From Fomes fomentarius (lineage: Eukaryota > Basidiomycota > Agaricomycetes > Polyporales > Polyporaceae), in NCBI GenBank assembly GCA_022606135.1, contig JABYQN010000009.1, positions 2,009,001-2,073,000 on the forward strand: a stretch of DNA of 64,000 nt, read 5' to 3'. The translations under genes were made by a program, and so were the position numbers. The notes beneath the pieces were generated by a model. It did no database searches. It worked only from the letters and a program-made list of their open reading frames with translations, and had not been told where the DNA came from. This document shows, piece after piece, positions 36,940 through 48,753 of this stretch (positions are counted from its first letter, which is position 1; every line of letters begins with the position of its first letter).

Positions 36940-37830
36940 TCATCAATGCAAGAGCTGAGAGCCAAGCGATGTCGCATATATGAAGAGCGGTGGGCGCGTA
37001 AGGAGAGTATGTCAGCGACACAACTTGTAACCGGCTTGCGGCACGAAGAAGACCAATCTCGCGTTGGTCTCGCGAGGCGCAAAACGCATTGACGGCTATT
37101 GCCGGCGGTCGCAAAGAATTCTGGACAGAAGGAGAGAGGGAAGGGGTGAAGCAATGCACAGCGATGGCTGTGACACTCATCATCATGTACACAGAAGAGT
37201 GTTCGGTATGGGCGCGGATGCGCATTCACGACTTCACCGCCTACGATCTTGTTTCGGGTGAATGGAGTTGGTGAAAGAGCCCGCGTTCCAAAGTCAAGCG
37301 GACAACTTGAACTGGTTTCGGATAATACGAGGCTTATCAATCGATGGGGATGTTACTCATTCAGTGGATGTCCGAGGACAGGGCCGAGGACCCGCTCCGT
37401 GGAGAAGAGTGGTGCATGGCTCAGTGGACAGTGAATGCAAAGTGCAAAGCTGCCAAGCTCGCCTCACTTCTCCGGAGCGTGGAGAGGTCACTCTATGCGA
37501 GCATAACCCTCAAAGCTCTGCCTCCTGGCGTATGAGCGTTTGTTTGACGAACTTGTTCGTATGCCCACGCTCCGCTTCTCATTCACAAAGAGGATGAAAG
37601 CAGGTGCAGAGGCGCGTACACACCGCACTATTCATCGAGTTGCATCGATGGCACCCGGCCAGGGACTTGTTAGCGTGGGTGACCCGACTTCGCAGCGCGT
37701 ATGCGACAAGTGCGTCGCTATGCACGGAACAGCACAACTATGTATGTCCTTCATAATTCTCTCAGCTCGTGCGACGCACCACATACCGATCCATGTAGAG
37801 TGTCAACTTACCTATCAGCTCCGCTAGCCG
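36940..37830 (+). pseudogene. Decayed unidentified gene
   Basis: Coding-like helical segments follow one another on the plus strand but in changing frames. At about 36949-37080 the frame reads MQELRAKRCRIYEERWARKE. At about 37083-37272 it reads ALTAIAGGRKEFWTEGEREG...VWARMRIHDF. At about 37341-37532 it reads EEWCMAQWTVNAKCKAAKL...SLLRSVERSLYAS, and from about 37531 YERLFDELVRMPTLRFSF. Stops or frame changes separate them, and no GT..AG choice I tried keeps one frame. I do not recognise the family. The start overlaps the upstream side of RBR copy 3 on the other strand. It could be a real gene with unusual introns, but decay fits better. Confidence 0.4.
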
Positions 37831-38141
37831 ATCATCGGCTATTGCGTGTTAGCCTGGTGTAGTTGGTATGCATGGTGTCTTCGTGCGACGTTATTCGTGT
37901 CGGAGGAGGTCCAATGGTATGGACCTCATAGTGAAACGCAGCCTGACTCGGTGCGCTGAGGTCGCAGCGCCGGGACACAAGCTCAGGCTGATGCGCCTCC
38001 GCCACGCCGATACCCCCGGCCGCATGCCGTGGCCGACGCCGAGCCAGGAATAGGCCTGCCATCCCACTTCTTCCCTTGTTCCGTTCGCTCGCCTTCTCCT
38101 CTCATCCCCCTGCCACGCACTCCGGCCTCCTCTCGACAGCC

Positions 38142-38958
38142 ATGAAGTTCTCCGTCGCCGCTCTCTCTGCCACCCTTGTCGCCCTCGCCAGTGGTGCTGC
38201 TGCTCAGCTCGACATCATCACCCCAGGCGGGCCGAACCTTTGGTGGGGTCAGTACACGCTTTCTCATGTTGGTTTGGGGCAACTGAGCTGACGGAGTGTA
38301 CTTCGTACAGTCGCTAACTCTGACAATGTCGTTACCTGGACCTGCAAGACCTCTCCCTACACAAATTTCACGGTCCTGTAAGTTTCGACATCGCGTGATC
38401 GTTGAACCTTTTATTCAATTTCGATGACAGGATCGCAAACAAGGACCAAAACATCCTTGTTCAGCCCCAAGCCTTCATTGCGCAGCAAAATAACTTTGAC
38501 TGCTCGAAGCTCATTACGAAGGAACAGATCAACATGCCGGCCGCCCCTGGCTACACCGTCCAGCTTGCCAACCCGTTCAACAGCACGGATGTGAGTTTTT
38601 CTTGTCCATTCACGAGCATAGCTCTACACCCCTGTTTCTCTCGATTCTGCACTCCCCGTGTTCCTCTACTATGTTTTCTCGGAGGTCCGGCCGTTCTGAC
38701 CACCATGTACGCATCGTGTTTTAGGTCTACGCTGAGTCTCAGGAGTTCGAAATCAAGCCAATCACCGCTGGATATCCCGCATCCTCCGCGACACCCACGC
38801 TTGGTGGTTCCGCAACTGGCTCAGGCTCCGGGACCGCGTCCCCAACTGGTTCCGCCGCAGCGGGCTCCAGTAACACCGGCAATGGAGCTGCTGGCCTCTC
38901 TGCACCTGGTGCCCTCGCCGCAGTAGCGCTCGCTGCTTTCGGCTTCGTGCTTGCATGA
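38142..38958 (+). CDS. Secreted Kre9/Knh1-like Ser/Thr-rich GPI-anchored protein
   Basis: Exons 38142-38247, 38311-38377, 38431-38590 and 38725-38958 give 188 residues. An N-terminal signal peptide (MKFSVAALSATLVALASGAAA) precedes a compact beta-rich domain: LDIITPGGPNLWWVANSDNV, VTWTC, ENIL-like and NNFDCSKLITKEQ, YTVQLANPFNSTDVYAESQEFEIK. This matches the yeast cell wall synthesis Kre9/Knh1-type N-terminal domain common in small basidiomycete cell-surface proteins. A Ser/Gly/Thr/Ala linker and a hydrophobic C-terminus (APGALAAVALAAFGFVLA) make a GPI-attachment signal likely. The protein is therefore probably at the cell wall or plasma membrane. The exact role is unknown. Confidence 0.87.
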
Positions 38959-39299
38959 GCTTCATCCCCCGCTCACAGCCCATCTTGGTCTCGGAGAGGG
39001 GGTTGTAGCGACTATGGGTGTGCGAGCTCACTCGCTTACATGGTAGGGTCGCCTTCGCGCGCATGGCACATCGTCTTGGACATGGACTCTCGAATGCCTC
39101 GGATGCTCTCGACCTTTTCCTGCTCTATGTTGTGTTGAGGGTCGACTTGGACGATTCCCTCTTGATGTATACCTCACAGTCGTTTAGTAAACACGCTCAT
39201 TTTGTTATGCTATCTTTGTATCGTGTGTCCGAAAAACACCATTCTCGAATGTTAGCGAAGATGTTGGTTACTGCGGTGGCAGAAAAAAGTGCAAAATGT

Positions 39300-39381
39300 T
39301 GTCCCTAGCCGGATTCGAGCCGGCGTCTTCACGGAATTGTGTGGCCACAACGTGATGATCTAACCACTAATCGATAGGGAC
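39300..39381 (-). tRNA. tRNA-His (GUG) with a short intron
   Basis: On the minus strand the acceptor stem GTCCCTA/TAGGGAC pairs perfectly (7 bp) with discriminator A. The D arm GAT...ATC carries AGTGGTTAG. The anticodon stem TCACG/CGTGA encloses the loop TTGTGG..C, giving anticodon GTG. A 10-nt intron interrupts the loop one base after the anticodon, the standard eukaryotic position. The T arm is GCCGG CTCGAAT CCGGC. All helices form, so the gene looks functional. Confidence 0.88.
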
Positions 39382-39577
39382 TTGTTGAAGCAACGTTGTA
39401 GCATCTCTATAGCCTGTAATACACTACAACCACCACATCTACTGGGGAAATACGACATCTCAGATGTCTTTACTGTGTGGTATCTTCGGTGCCCGCACAC
39501 ATCCTACAAGCACATATGTGTACAGCTGTTCGACGTGAGCAGTAGTCATAATATAACGCTGTCCATGGCACCCAACA

Positions 39578-41434
39578 TCAATGTATCCTCTCGCCAATGG
39601 GATACTTCGGCTCCTTGTGCTCGCCCGGTGAGCCATACACAGGCACCACCTGAGCCGACGCATCGTCGCGGTCGACATAGTGGACATCCTGCATCTCGTG
39701 CACCTCCTCAATGTATCCCAGCCCATAACCGGAGCGCATGTCACGGACGTACGCGGACTCGCGGTAGCGCGACGCCTCTTGGTCCCACGTCCCTGTCATC
39801 GTCGGCGGCATGGAGATGCGCGATGTGAAGAGCAGCGTGGTGGAGTTGTCTGACGGGTCGGAAGAGTCTGCTGCACGGCGGGTGATGTAGTCGGGGTCGT
39901 GCCCCGCGACCGAGCCGTGGAGGTTGAGCATGAGTCGGGACATCATTGTCACGGAGATGGAGCTCGCCGCTGTGGATAGACACCCGCGGAGCAGGGGCTG
40001 TGAACCACCGGTCCTATATTAGCACAGACCGAGGTACCCGGGAAGTGGTAATGGAGTATACCTCGAGGAACTATAGAAGCAGACCGATTGAGTTACCGAA
40101 CGCCTGATGAGAGTGAAGGCTATCGGACAACTCACATAGAATGTCAGGGTATTGGCCAGATTCGCAGACGCCATCACACTGGGAGAGATCATCAGATGTC
40201 GTACATAGTGCGCCGGTGGAGAGACGCACGCGAAGTACAGAGCACCTGAACGTCGCAATAGTTCATTCAGTATGCGTAGAGGTAATTCACTCAGTAGAAC
40301 TCACCATCACGCATTACAAGAGTTACGATGTCATTCCTGCTGGTGGTGACACGGTTGTGACGCCGTTCTCGGTACGTCTTGTGAAGGGTCAAGGAGAATA
40401 TTGTCAGGTCAAAGAGGAAAAGAGATTCCCATGCGACCGCGATCCCTGTCAGATAAGCTCGTAAATCAACGGAGACTCCCTCACAACTTTGGTAACGCCT
40501 ACGGATAGCACTATATCAAGGTAGCAACCAGTCAGTTCGATGTGGTAAGGTTGGATTGATGAGGATGAGAGCCCTACGTGATACGATCGGAGGCAAGGTG
40601 GCATCCACCGCGAAGCTCAACCTCCTCTTTCTGACCTATGATAGACCACTGAGATCATCATCCGTCAGAAGAATGTCGAAGGATAGAACTCAGTGTCGTA
40701 CGCATGATATTGCAAGCAGAGTGCCGGCAAAAGCGAGGATCGAGCCCCCGACACGCCAGTCTCGTCCATAGAGAGCGAACGTCCTCAGGAAGAGTACGTC
40801 TGGAAAAATTCATTGAGTCAAGTTTCAGCTGTAAGGATGCTATGTGATACGCACAGCATACAACAACCTGGTTGACGATCAGTAGAACTTGGCGAAAGAA
40901 GGCATACTGCCTGCAACTATCGAAATGGATCGTCAATCCATGGTCGATCATGCCCACGGTAACCTGATTCATTACCCCTGCGCAGCCGTTACATCAATGA
41001 TTTTGACATCGAAACACATAGCAGGGTCGTACCTTTTCCGTAGGAAACTCATAGAAGTTGCCGAAGTTCACCGCGATGTCCTTGACAATGGCAAGCATTC
41101 AGAATGGAGCCTCGAGTATACCAGGGATCACATACAGCGACGAGGGGAAGGTACCGGTTGACGTAGAAGAGAATAGACGGCAGGGACAAGCGATTCTGCC
41201 ATATCCTCCGTTGTTCTTGCCCAAACGTGAGGATATAATCATAATACAAGATGACTGACAATGCATACAGTCAGTATGAGGTGTCCCAGAGCGTACACTC
41301 AAGAACCTACCGACGCCGACTAGGTGCAGGTAATTGTGTATTTGACTGATCAGGCATTTCTCAGCCAGGTAAATTCACGGCATGGTAGATGACGGCAGAA
41401 CTCACACTCCATACGGCACTACATGCGCGTTCAT
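39578..41434 (-). CDS. DUF6533-type seven-transmembrane protein
   Basis: Multi-exon minus-strand gene for an agaricomycete membrane protein of unknown role. Resolved exons are 41434-41406 (MNAHVVPYGV), 41345-41311 (QIHNYLHLVGV) and 41254-41136. The third carries the DUF6533 signature VILYYDYILTFGQEQRRIWQ plus LPSILFYVNRYLPLV. Downstream pieces include FRQVLLIVNQVVV, then the family's RTFALYGRDWRVGGSILAFAG near 40710-40780, and SANLANTLTFY near 40140-40180. The last exon holds STAASSISVTMMSRLMLNLHGS and a soluble tail ending EPKYPIGERIH at 39578. Middle exon borders (about 39970-41070) were not all fixed, so some could contain lesions. The N-terminal mini-exons are supported by phase and by the conserved Y-L-H-L-V start. 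Confidence 0.72.
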
Positions 41435-42101
41435 TATCAGGATTTCGTTAAATGAGTGGCGGCGTCAATAGGGGATGAGACCGCTTCATGAACCAGGCTT
41501 GGACATAGGGGCCGACGACGGCGGGGAGGGAAAGACACGCAGTGGGAGAAGCATGCATGGTGTTTACTTATGTAGCTTCGGGAGGATGGCCTCGAAGGCA
41601 AATCTGTTGAACAAGGTGATCGTGCCCTGATGGCCCATCAATTCCCTTCTCCTGGGCGCTTACATAAGGCTTGCGCACTTTATTCCAAATGATCATCTGC
41701 GATTGTGTTCTGTCAACCGCGCGGCGACACTGCAAATTATGTATGTACTTATCTCCACCCATCCACCTTCCACAATCATACGGTGCAATCTGTTCGTTGA
41801 TACAATATGAGGTGGTCGTCGGACATGCATCAGTGAAGACAGAAGGGCACAGATAGATGCATTTAGATGATTGTGGTCAATTACAAGACAACTCTGAAGC
41901 ATCTGTCAAGGTGTTGGATACAATCGACGAAGACAAATTTACTTGAGGTTCATAGCTTGGACGATTGTTCATGATTTGCACACACAACAGAGTCATGACC
42001 TGATACATTATAGCATTAGATAGAATACTTCGATATGCCTCGCGCCTCGCTAGGCGGTGACAAATGGGTCGCGGTGCCCGAGTGAGTGAGGAGGAAAGGG
42101 T
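41435..42101. other. Intergenic
   Basis: About 670 bp between two minus-strand genes. No coding or repeat signal is recognised. Confidence 0.45.
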
Positions 42102-43478
42102 TCAGTAACGCAAGAGACGCTTCTCCCTCACAGCCCGAGACTGGGTCTTTTGGGTGGACGTCCACTTGTCGAACGCCCAGTCGTCCTCCTTGGCGCCTTC
42201 GCCCATCGCCTTCGCCTTCCACGTCTCCTGGTCCGACGTCCACTTCCGCTTTCGCACAGGGCTCCGCTTATCCTCCTTGTTCTTCCTCCGCTGGCTCGGG
42301 TGTTCGCGCACAGCGAGTCGCTCCAACTTCCCGACCATCTCCCACACCTCTCCCGACCCAAGCGAACTCTCCTCCTGCCAGAGCGTCCGCTCCCCGACCT
42401 CCCGCCGGATCGTCTCCGCGAGCAGCCGCGTGCGATTGTCGAGCTCGATTCCGTTTACCCGCATCTCCTCCATCGCATCGCACACTCCGCGGAGGTCCCG
42501 GAAGCACCGCCAGCGCGTCTCGATCAGCTCGTTGTACGCCGGGGTTGTGCATCCGAATACGAACGACGCAACCGACAGATTCCGCGCGTGGTCGAACATC
42601 GCGAGCGCGAGGTGTGGGTCCTTGTATTTGTCTCGGAAGGAACGCATGAGCGCCGCGAGGAGGTGCGGGTACGACGCCGGCTGGAGTTGAAGAGCACCCG
42701 CATGCCGTGGGGGAGCAGATGGAGGTGACTCGGATGTGGATGTGGATGTGGATGACTCGGTGGATGTTCCAGCAGCGCGCCGGGCCTCCTCCTCGTATCT
42801 CTGCGACTCACCAAAGACCTCACGCATCGCCCACTCGAGCAGCTGGATGTCTGTTTCGCACAACTCCATGTCCTCCTTTTTTCTATCCAAGTCTGCATCG
42901 ACTTCTGACGTCCAGCGCGGCCTCCGTCCACCAATACGTAGCTTGCTGAAGAGTCCACCCATGGCGGCCGACCGAACCTGGCCGATTCCGGCGGTGAACT
43001 GCGAGTCTGAGGCCGCAAGGGCCTTGTTGGCATCGAAGATGGTCGTGAACATGTCGTTGAACGCCTGGGTCTCGCGGTGTGTCATGGTAATGGTACGCGG
43101 AGCTTTTGAGCGTTCCTGTGCACGTCCTGTGGGGGCGTACTTGAGACTGCGCAGGTTGGCGGTGGTCGGCTTAGTCGAAACCGGGCTGCCTTTTATGTCC
43201 TCAAAGATCCCGTCCCAAGGGGAGGCTTCAGGAGAGAAGATGGACTGGGAGCTTCACGGAGCCATGAGTCTCCGGATGAGTATCGCAAAAGCGACAGACT
43301 AACCTGGCTGCAGTAGATGCGTCCCTCCTAGATACATCTAGGACAGCACTCGACGTCGACAAGGAGGCTGAGGCAAATGATAAGAAGGGAGAAAAGTCTG
43401 CCAACGAGACTGCGCACCTGTGAGGCACCGACCGCCAAGACACGGACATACCCTCGTCATCCACTGCCGAGCTAGCAT
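42102..43478 (-). CDS. Mtf2-like mitochondrial protein
   Basis: Main exon 43251-42102, preceded by 43417-43304 and a tentative 14-nt first exon 43478-43465 (weak GTGGAT donor). Together these give 425 residues in phase. The N-terminal part is Ser/Ala-rich (CAVSLADFSPFLSFASASL), plausible as a mitochondrial presequence. It is followed by SPWDGIFEDIKGSP. The conserved C-terminal region, PASYPHLLAALMRSFRDKYK...AMFDHARNLSVASFVFGCTT...AYNELIETRW...CDAMEEMRVNGIELDN, matches the Mtf2 C-terminal domain. Yeast Mtf2 (Nam1) aids mitochondrial transcript processing and translation, so a similar matrix role is inferred. A Ser/Thr dipeptide tract comes from a (GGATGT)n-like simple repeat. The basic tail ends REKRLLRY. 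The first exon is the weak point. Confidence 0.8.
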
Positions 43479-46400
43479 GTTCGCAAAGCTGCTTGTTCCT
43501 TGGGCAGATGCGAGACGACGAATGGAATAATGTCCGAGCGACAGAACACAGCTCCGAGTATAGCGGTAGTCTGAGTGAGAGCTATTGAGTCAGAGGCAGT
43601 CGTACTTTTGTAACAGGCGCCCTGGTAAATATCTCTTTCGCCGGCCACCTTTGAGCGTCGAAATTTCCGAAAGTTCAAATGCAACTCATTCTCTGGCTCC
43701 TACTCCAAGCTTCAAGGAGCATGTACGAGAGTCCAATCGTCCTGCCGAGTTAGACATGTGTTATGTGGGTAGCAGTCAATTGTCGCTTAGTTTGATTATC
43801 TGAGAAATATCTGACTAAGACTTGAAATACTTAGTAGCAACTGTGCACGGTGACAACCCCGGGCCCTGGCGCGTTGAACGCTGCCAGTGAGGCCTGAGGC
43901 CTTAAGTGGCCAGTGACCGATGCGCACCGCGTTCGCTATCATTGAGTATAGGCTGTATACCAGGGTATACATAGGAACACTCTTTGAAAGATACAGGCGA
44001 CTACATGCTGGTGAGGACATTTCAAATGCGCAACTACTCGGAATAAACTCTTTCATGGAGTGCAAAGACTGACACAAGTACTTAGTGTGCTATGGACAAG
44101 GCGTTCAGAACGCCCAAACGACGGTCCGGCGCGGACCTTGTAGGCGTGTGTGAGCGGATTGATTGGGAGGATTCCGATCCGACGAGTGGTTCTTCGCGCC
44201 CAACAAGGAATACTTGGATTCCAAAGTGTTTTCTCTCAGTTAGTTACGCTTCTGCATTCTATCTCGAGTCTGTGACCCCAATATAATCCTGCCCAGTCCA
44301 ATGAACTGGCAACTTTTTGACTGCACTATACTTACTGCGGCGCCTTGCATGATTGCGCGACATGCCGATTTTTCTCGTAGTTAACTCTCCGTTGCTTTCG
44401 ACGAAACGATGAAGGTCGATCTTTTCTATTTACGGCACTTGCTCCCAAATCCTGCTTATGTTTGCCAGTAGCTTCGCCAATTCGGCACTCCAAACCAGGC
44501 ACAGCAAAATGCGATCGATTTGATCTCATAGGCATTATTACCTAGGATAGCGATTAGCATAACTCCAAAAGGCCGGGGCGCCGCCGCATGGCAAGTCCAT
44601 CACTTTGACAGTTATCATCGACTGGGACAAACTCGAAGTTGACGAGTGCATCGCGATCAAGCCTGAGACAGAACAGAAAGGGTCTGAAAGGGTATGTATG
44701 CGCAGGTAGGGAGTCGTACTCACGTCAACACTGCGGCGAGCCCTCATCCTGGCGAGCAGTATTAGTCCGAAGAGGAGCCGTTCAGGATCCGGGACACGCA
44801 CAGGACAAGCCGTCAAAATCATCTTGCATGGTTACTTGCTGTGCACCGCCTAGCTGGCGAGGGTTTAATTAAAGATTAGCATAGAAGGTGCACTGCACAG
44901 GATGCGGAGTCATCGCCGCCCGAAGAGGCCCGCGAAGAAGTCGTGCGCCACCACATCAGTACAAGTACTGCTCAGTGCTATGAGACTTATGACTTACTAT
45001 CTACTTAGACTAAGCCCGCGGAGAACGGTCATTGGAGGTCACAATAGCATAGGCTACACTGGGCCACAAGCCCCACGACGTGCGAGTCCCACATGGACGA
45101 CAGTTCGTAGCTTCCTTGCCACGCCTCCCTGGCGAGACCACTTTACACCAATACCGCAGCGGACTGCATGCTGCAGATCATAAGGGAGTACTGATGATCT
45201 AATAGCCGTTCCTCGTCGGACAAGCCGAAAAGCGCGGCGGTTGTGCCCCCCAGCGGGCCATGAGTTGATAGCATCAAACTTAGAAGCCACCTCGGGACGC
45301 TTGCATATCCAACCAAACCCCCAAAGCAGCGCCAAGGGCATCTATCAGAAGTCCACCGACACAAGAACGCCCCGAGTACTTGCGAATCCATGAGCGAAGA
45401 ACAGTCAGTGGATTGTTCGGAGGCCGATCGGTTGTGAGGATGGTTGAGGGAAACTCGCTGGTAACGTTTTAGACTAGGTTCAACCAACAGTTCATCCCCT
45501 ACGCCGTTGCACAGTGCCGTTCGGGTGCGCGTGTACAGGACGGAGTATGCGTGCAAGAAGGATGAGCCCGGACGGACCCTGATATATGAATGGGTGTACT
45601 CATATACGGACATGGCCCATTCGTGAAGGTCGAACCAAGCAGAAGCAGGGGCTCAAAGAAAGACGTATCAGGGGTGCAACACACCCAGTCCACGCGGTCA
45701 TTCGTTCCGCGCACCGTGCCCTCCTGTCCCGGAGTGTGCATCCGAGCGTTGACTGATTCATGCGCTCCCATACGAACCTCGCAGAGTTACCGGTTTGTGA
45801 CCGAAGGACAGGCCTAGGTGAAGTGGATCAACTAGAAGCAACCAAAACTCCCGATCATCCATAGTTCTCGGCGAACCTTATGAGCTCTAAAATTGTGCAG
45901 AAGAGCAAGAGAGTTCGAGGATGCCGTCGAGCGCGGACATAGAAGATCGGTTGAGGTAGTAGTATGGGCGTCGGCAGGGTGGAGTGGTCCAGGTGATGGA
46001 GACGTTCGCGGCCCTGGGCGGTGGACAGAGGCTATGCTGCTCCGCAAAGAGTAGAGCAAATCCAGCACCAGTGACCCAATCATCCGTGGGTCGCGGGGCG
46101 CCGTGGTTGTCGTGTTGGTCCGATACACCACTACTGCAACTCACGTTGATGCGAGACACAGTCGGCAGAGGCTGGAAGGAGAAGCGGACATCAGCAGAAG
46201 TTTTGGCCGACTCTGAACGGTGAATGTAGGATTTGGTGGCCGAGATACGCCTATATGAAGTCATGAGAAAGGAAGCGCGGCAGCACATGCATCCTGCACA
46301 GCGTTGCAATTGCTGAACTAATGGCCACCCCTGGACGAGCTCACTTGTACGTGGGTGCGGCAGGGATCGTCCTGAGGAGGACGTGGAAAGAGACAAACAA

Positions 46401-47116
46401 AGAAGGTGGACCCGCTGATGAGTCCATGGGCATGATAGATACCACCCCTTTATCAGTGTACGTGTAAGATACAGCTACAGAGCCCGTTGATATGAGCACA
46501 TACGGGTAGACCAACTGGGATACGGCACCGACTGAGCCTCGGGAGGTACCGGGCAACAACGAAGGTCACTGAAGTACGGACATGGGGTACCCATGGATGG
46601 ACGTTACATTCTGTACTTGCACAGAATAAGTCAGCCACGAGTTACTTCTTGCATTCAATCAGCGCACCCCGTCCGCCCGGATCATTGTTGGGCGAAGGTT
46701 CCGAACGTACCTGCCGGGGAAGGCTTCGAAGCTGTGTGGCTGAGAATGCGTGCTAGAGCGTGAGTTTGGTGGACGTTTGAAGTTGCCATTCGTGTCCCTG
46801 AACGTCCCGCTTCGCCGCTCGGCACGAACAGAGTACAAGACTAGATGGTGTGGACGGCCTTGACAGGCATGGTAGGTGGACGCCAGCCAATGTGGACTCA
46901 CGTTTTCGAGTCCTCACTCAGGAAGCGTCACGGCATGACGGACGGAATGGGCGGGGGTCACAGATTGTGACCGATTGTCACGGCGGTTAGATTATCGAAT
47001 CGGAATGATCTTGGTGCTGATGACCTCTGATCGGTAACTTCCTGCCCCACCCATAAGAGAGCGGCCGCCCTCCGCAATCCATACACACTCTCCTTTCTTC
47101 TTCCACCTCCGTCACC
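43479..47116. other. 3.6 kb without a confident gene
   Basis: Scattered short frames only. On the minus strand, about 45890-46560 has several overlapping open stretches (for example ISTGSVAVSYTYTDKG and GAGFALLFAEQHSL) that could be relics of a membrane-protein gene; no start, motif or splice chain holds. On the plus strand a short frame near 44600-44700 (SITLTVIIDWDKLEVDE) is also coding-like. No RNA gene, CRISPR-like array or terminal repeat was found. Confidence 0.35.
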
Positions 47117-47842
47117 ATGTCCAACGTCTTCGTAAGTATCCTCCGCTTACCGCTCAGGATTTTCTCCAGACACTGTGCACGACGGACGCGATGCTGACAT
47201 TGCATATCCCGACGCTTCTTCGCGCACTGCGTCATCGGTCCGCCGCCTCGATGTCCCCAGTTCGATATCACTATCAACGACCAGCCTGCGGGCCGCATCA
47301 CCTTCAAGCTTTACGACGACGTCGTTCCCAAGACTGCGCGCAACTTCCGTGAGCTCGCCACTGGTGAACACGGTTTCGGCTACAAGGGCTCCGCCTTCCA
47401 CCGTATCATCCCCAACTTCATGCTTCAGGGTGGTGACTTTACCCGTGGCAACGGCACTGGTGGAAAGTCAATCTACGGCGAGAAGTTTGCGGGTGAGTAG
47501 AGAATCCGTGGTGACCCATGTAAGAAGTCGATTGATGGGTCTATTGTAGATGAAAACTTCCAGCTCAAGCACACCAAGCCTGGAATCCTGTCCATGGCGA
47601 ACGCTGGCAAAAACACGAACGGATCTCAATTCTTCATTACCACGGTCGTTACCTCTTGGTTGGACGGTGCTCACGTCGTCTTCGGTACGCAATTTGTTTA
47701 GGTAGTGGTAGTATCCGTCGCTCACTCGCTTGCAGGTGAGGTCGTCGAGGGCCTTGACATCGTGAAGAAGGTCGAGTCGCTTGGCTCTGCATCCGGTACC
47801 CCCAAGGCTCGCATCGTCATCGCGAACAGTGGAACCCTCTAG
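47117..47842 (+). CDS. Cyclophilin A-type peptidyl-prolyl cis-trans isomerase
   Basis: Cytosolic proline isomerase and probable cyclosporin A target. Exons 47117-47131, 47261-47492, 47550-47684 and 47736-47842 give 162 residues, a single-domain cyclophilin without targeting signals. It begins [18 protein letters not shown]. The active-site residues of the family are in view: [20 protein letters not shown] (catalytic Arg and Phe/Met/Gln), [17 protein letters not shown] and the drug-binding Trp in [13 protein letters not shown]. The tiny 15-nt first exon is typical for fungal cyclophilin genes. No defects are seen. Confidence 0.95.
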
Positions 47843-48753
47843 TTCTCGTCGCCTCATTGTATGGTTCGAGAAATCGGACGGGTTCTCGGTGCGGAGAGGC
47901 TAGAAGCACAGAAGCAGAAGAAAACCAACTTGTATTCTCATACCTACGCAATGCACGAGTATCAACGTCATCGCGCTGCTATCGATCGTTGCTATACAGC
48001 GAGGCTATGTCACGCCCGTCCCATTGTGGCTTGGGCGGCATGTTTGCTATTTCTCCGGTGGTCTGCTGAGGGCGGCGTGAATCGCGCGCGCGAGGTATCG
48101 ACAGACGTCCGGGCCTGGCCGCCGAACTCACTAATAAGTGTGGCAGACTGTGGCTCGATTCCTAACTTCTTGAGTTCGTCTCTATTGCGACCTGATCCTG
48201 TATCAGAATCAGTAGAAGGAGGCGCAGCAGAGAGTTCCAGTAGGTCTGCGCGAGGAACTTAGCCGACACCAGCTCCTGCCCTGTGAAGTGTTTATCGTGT
48301 GCATCTTGCCTCAGAATTATTTGTCGTCAACGTGTTGTCTCTTCTGGGCTCCTCTCCTAGACTCGTACAGTTTGCAGAGCTTGCTATCTAACTTGCCTTT
48401 TATGGGGGGGGGGGTCCAGCAGCGGCTCGAGGTTATGGGGGCGCCCGTGACTACACTGCGTCGCCACCCTTGCGCGAGATTGCAAAGTTGTCGCACGCCG
48501 CCACACTCTCACAACCCCATTATCGTGGTATTCCGTGTCGGCGTCTCTGTTATCAGCCTCGAAGTATGCATGTGCAACGTTGTTGCACGCGTCGCCCACT
48601 TGGAATGCACTCTTGGTTCCTGACGTCGACTACATACTTGGATTTGGACTGGATTCACCGCCGCTACTAGTACCGCGATTGATCAATTCGGGCACTGGGT
48701 TTCTTTCTTCCTAGTCTTACGCTCGGCAGCTGTTCTGAGCTTCACTTCTCGAC
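47843..48753. other. Intergenic with a G homopolymer run
   Basis: About 900 bp. A run of about ten G sits near 48405-48414. No coding signal is recognised; part must be the permease promoter. Confidence 0.45.

Noticed and set aside
37840..37935. tRNA-like block (GTAGTTGGTAT)
   Set aside because: No matching T arm or acceptor stem could be paired downstream.
48405..48414. G homopolymer run as a regulatory element
   Set aside because: Single low-complexity tract with no context; could be sequencing slippage.
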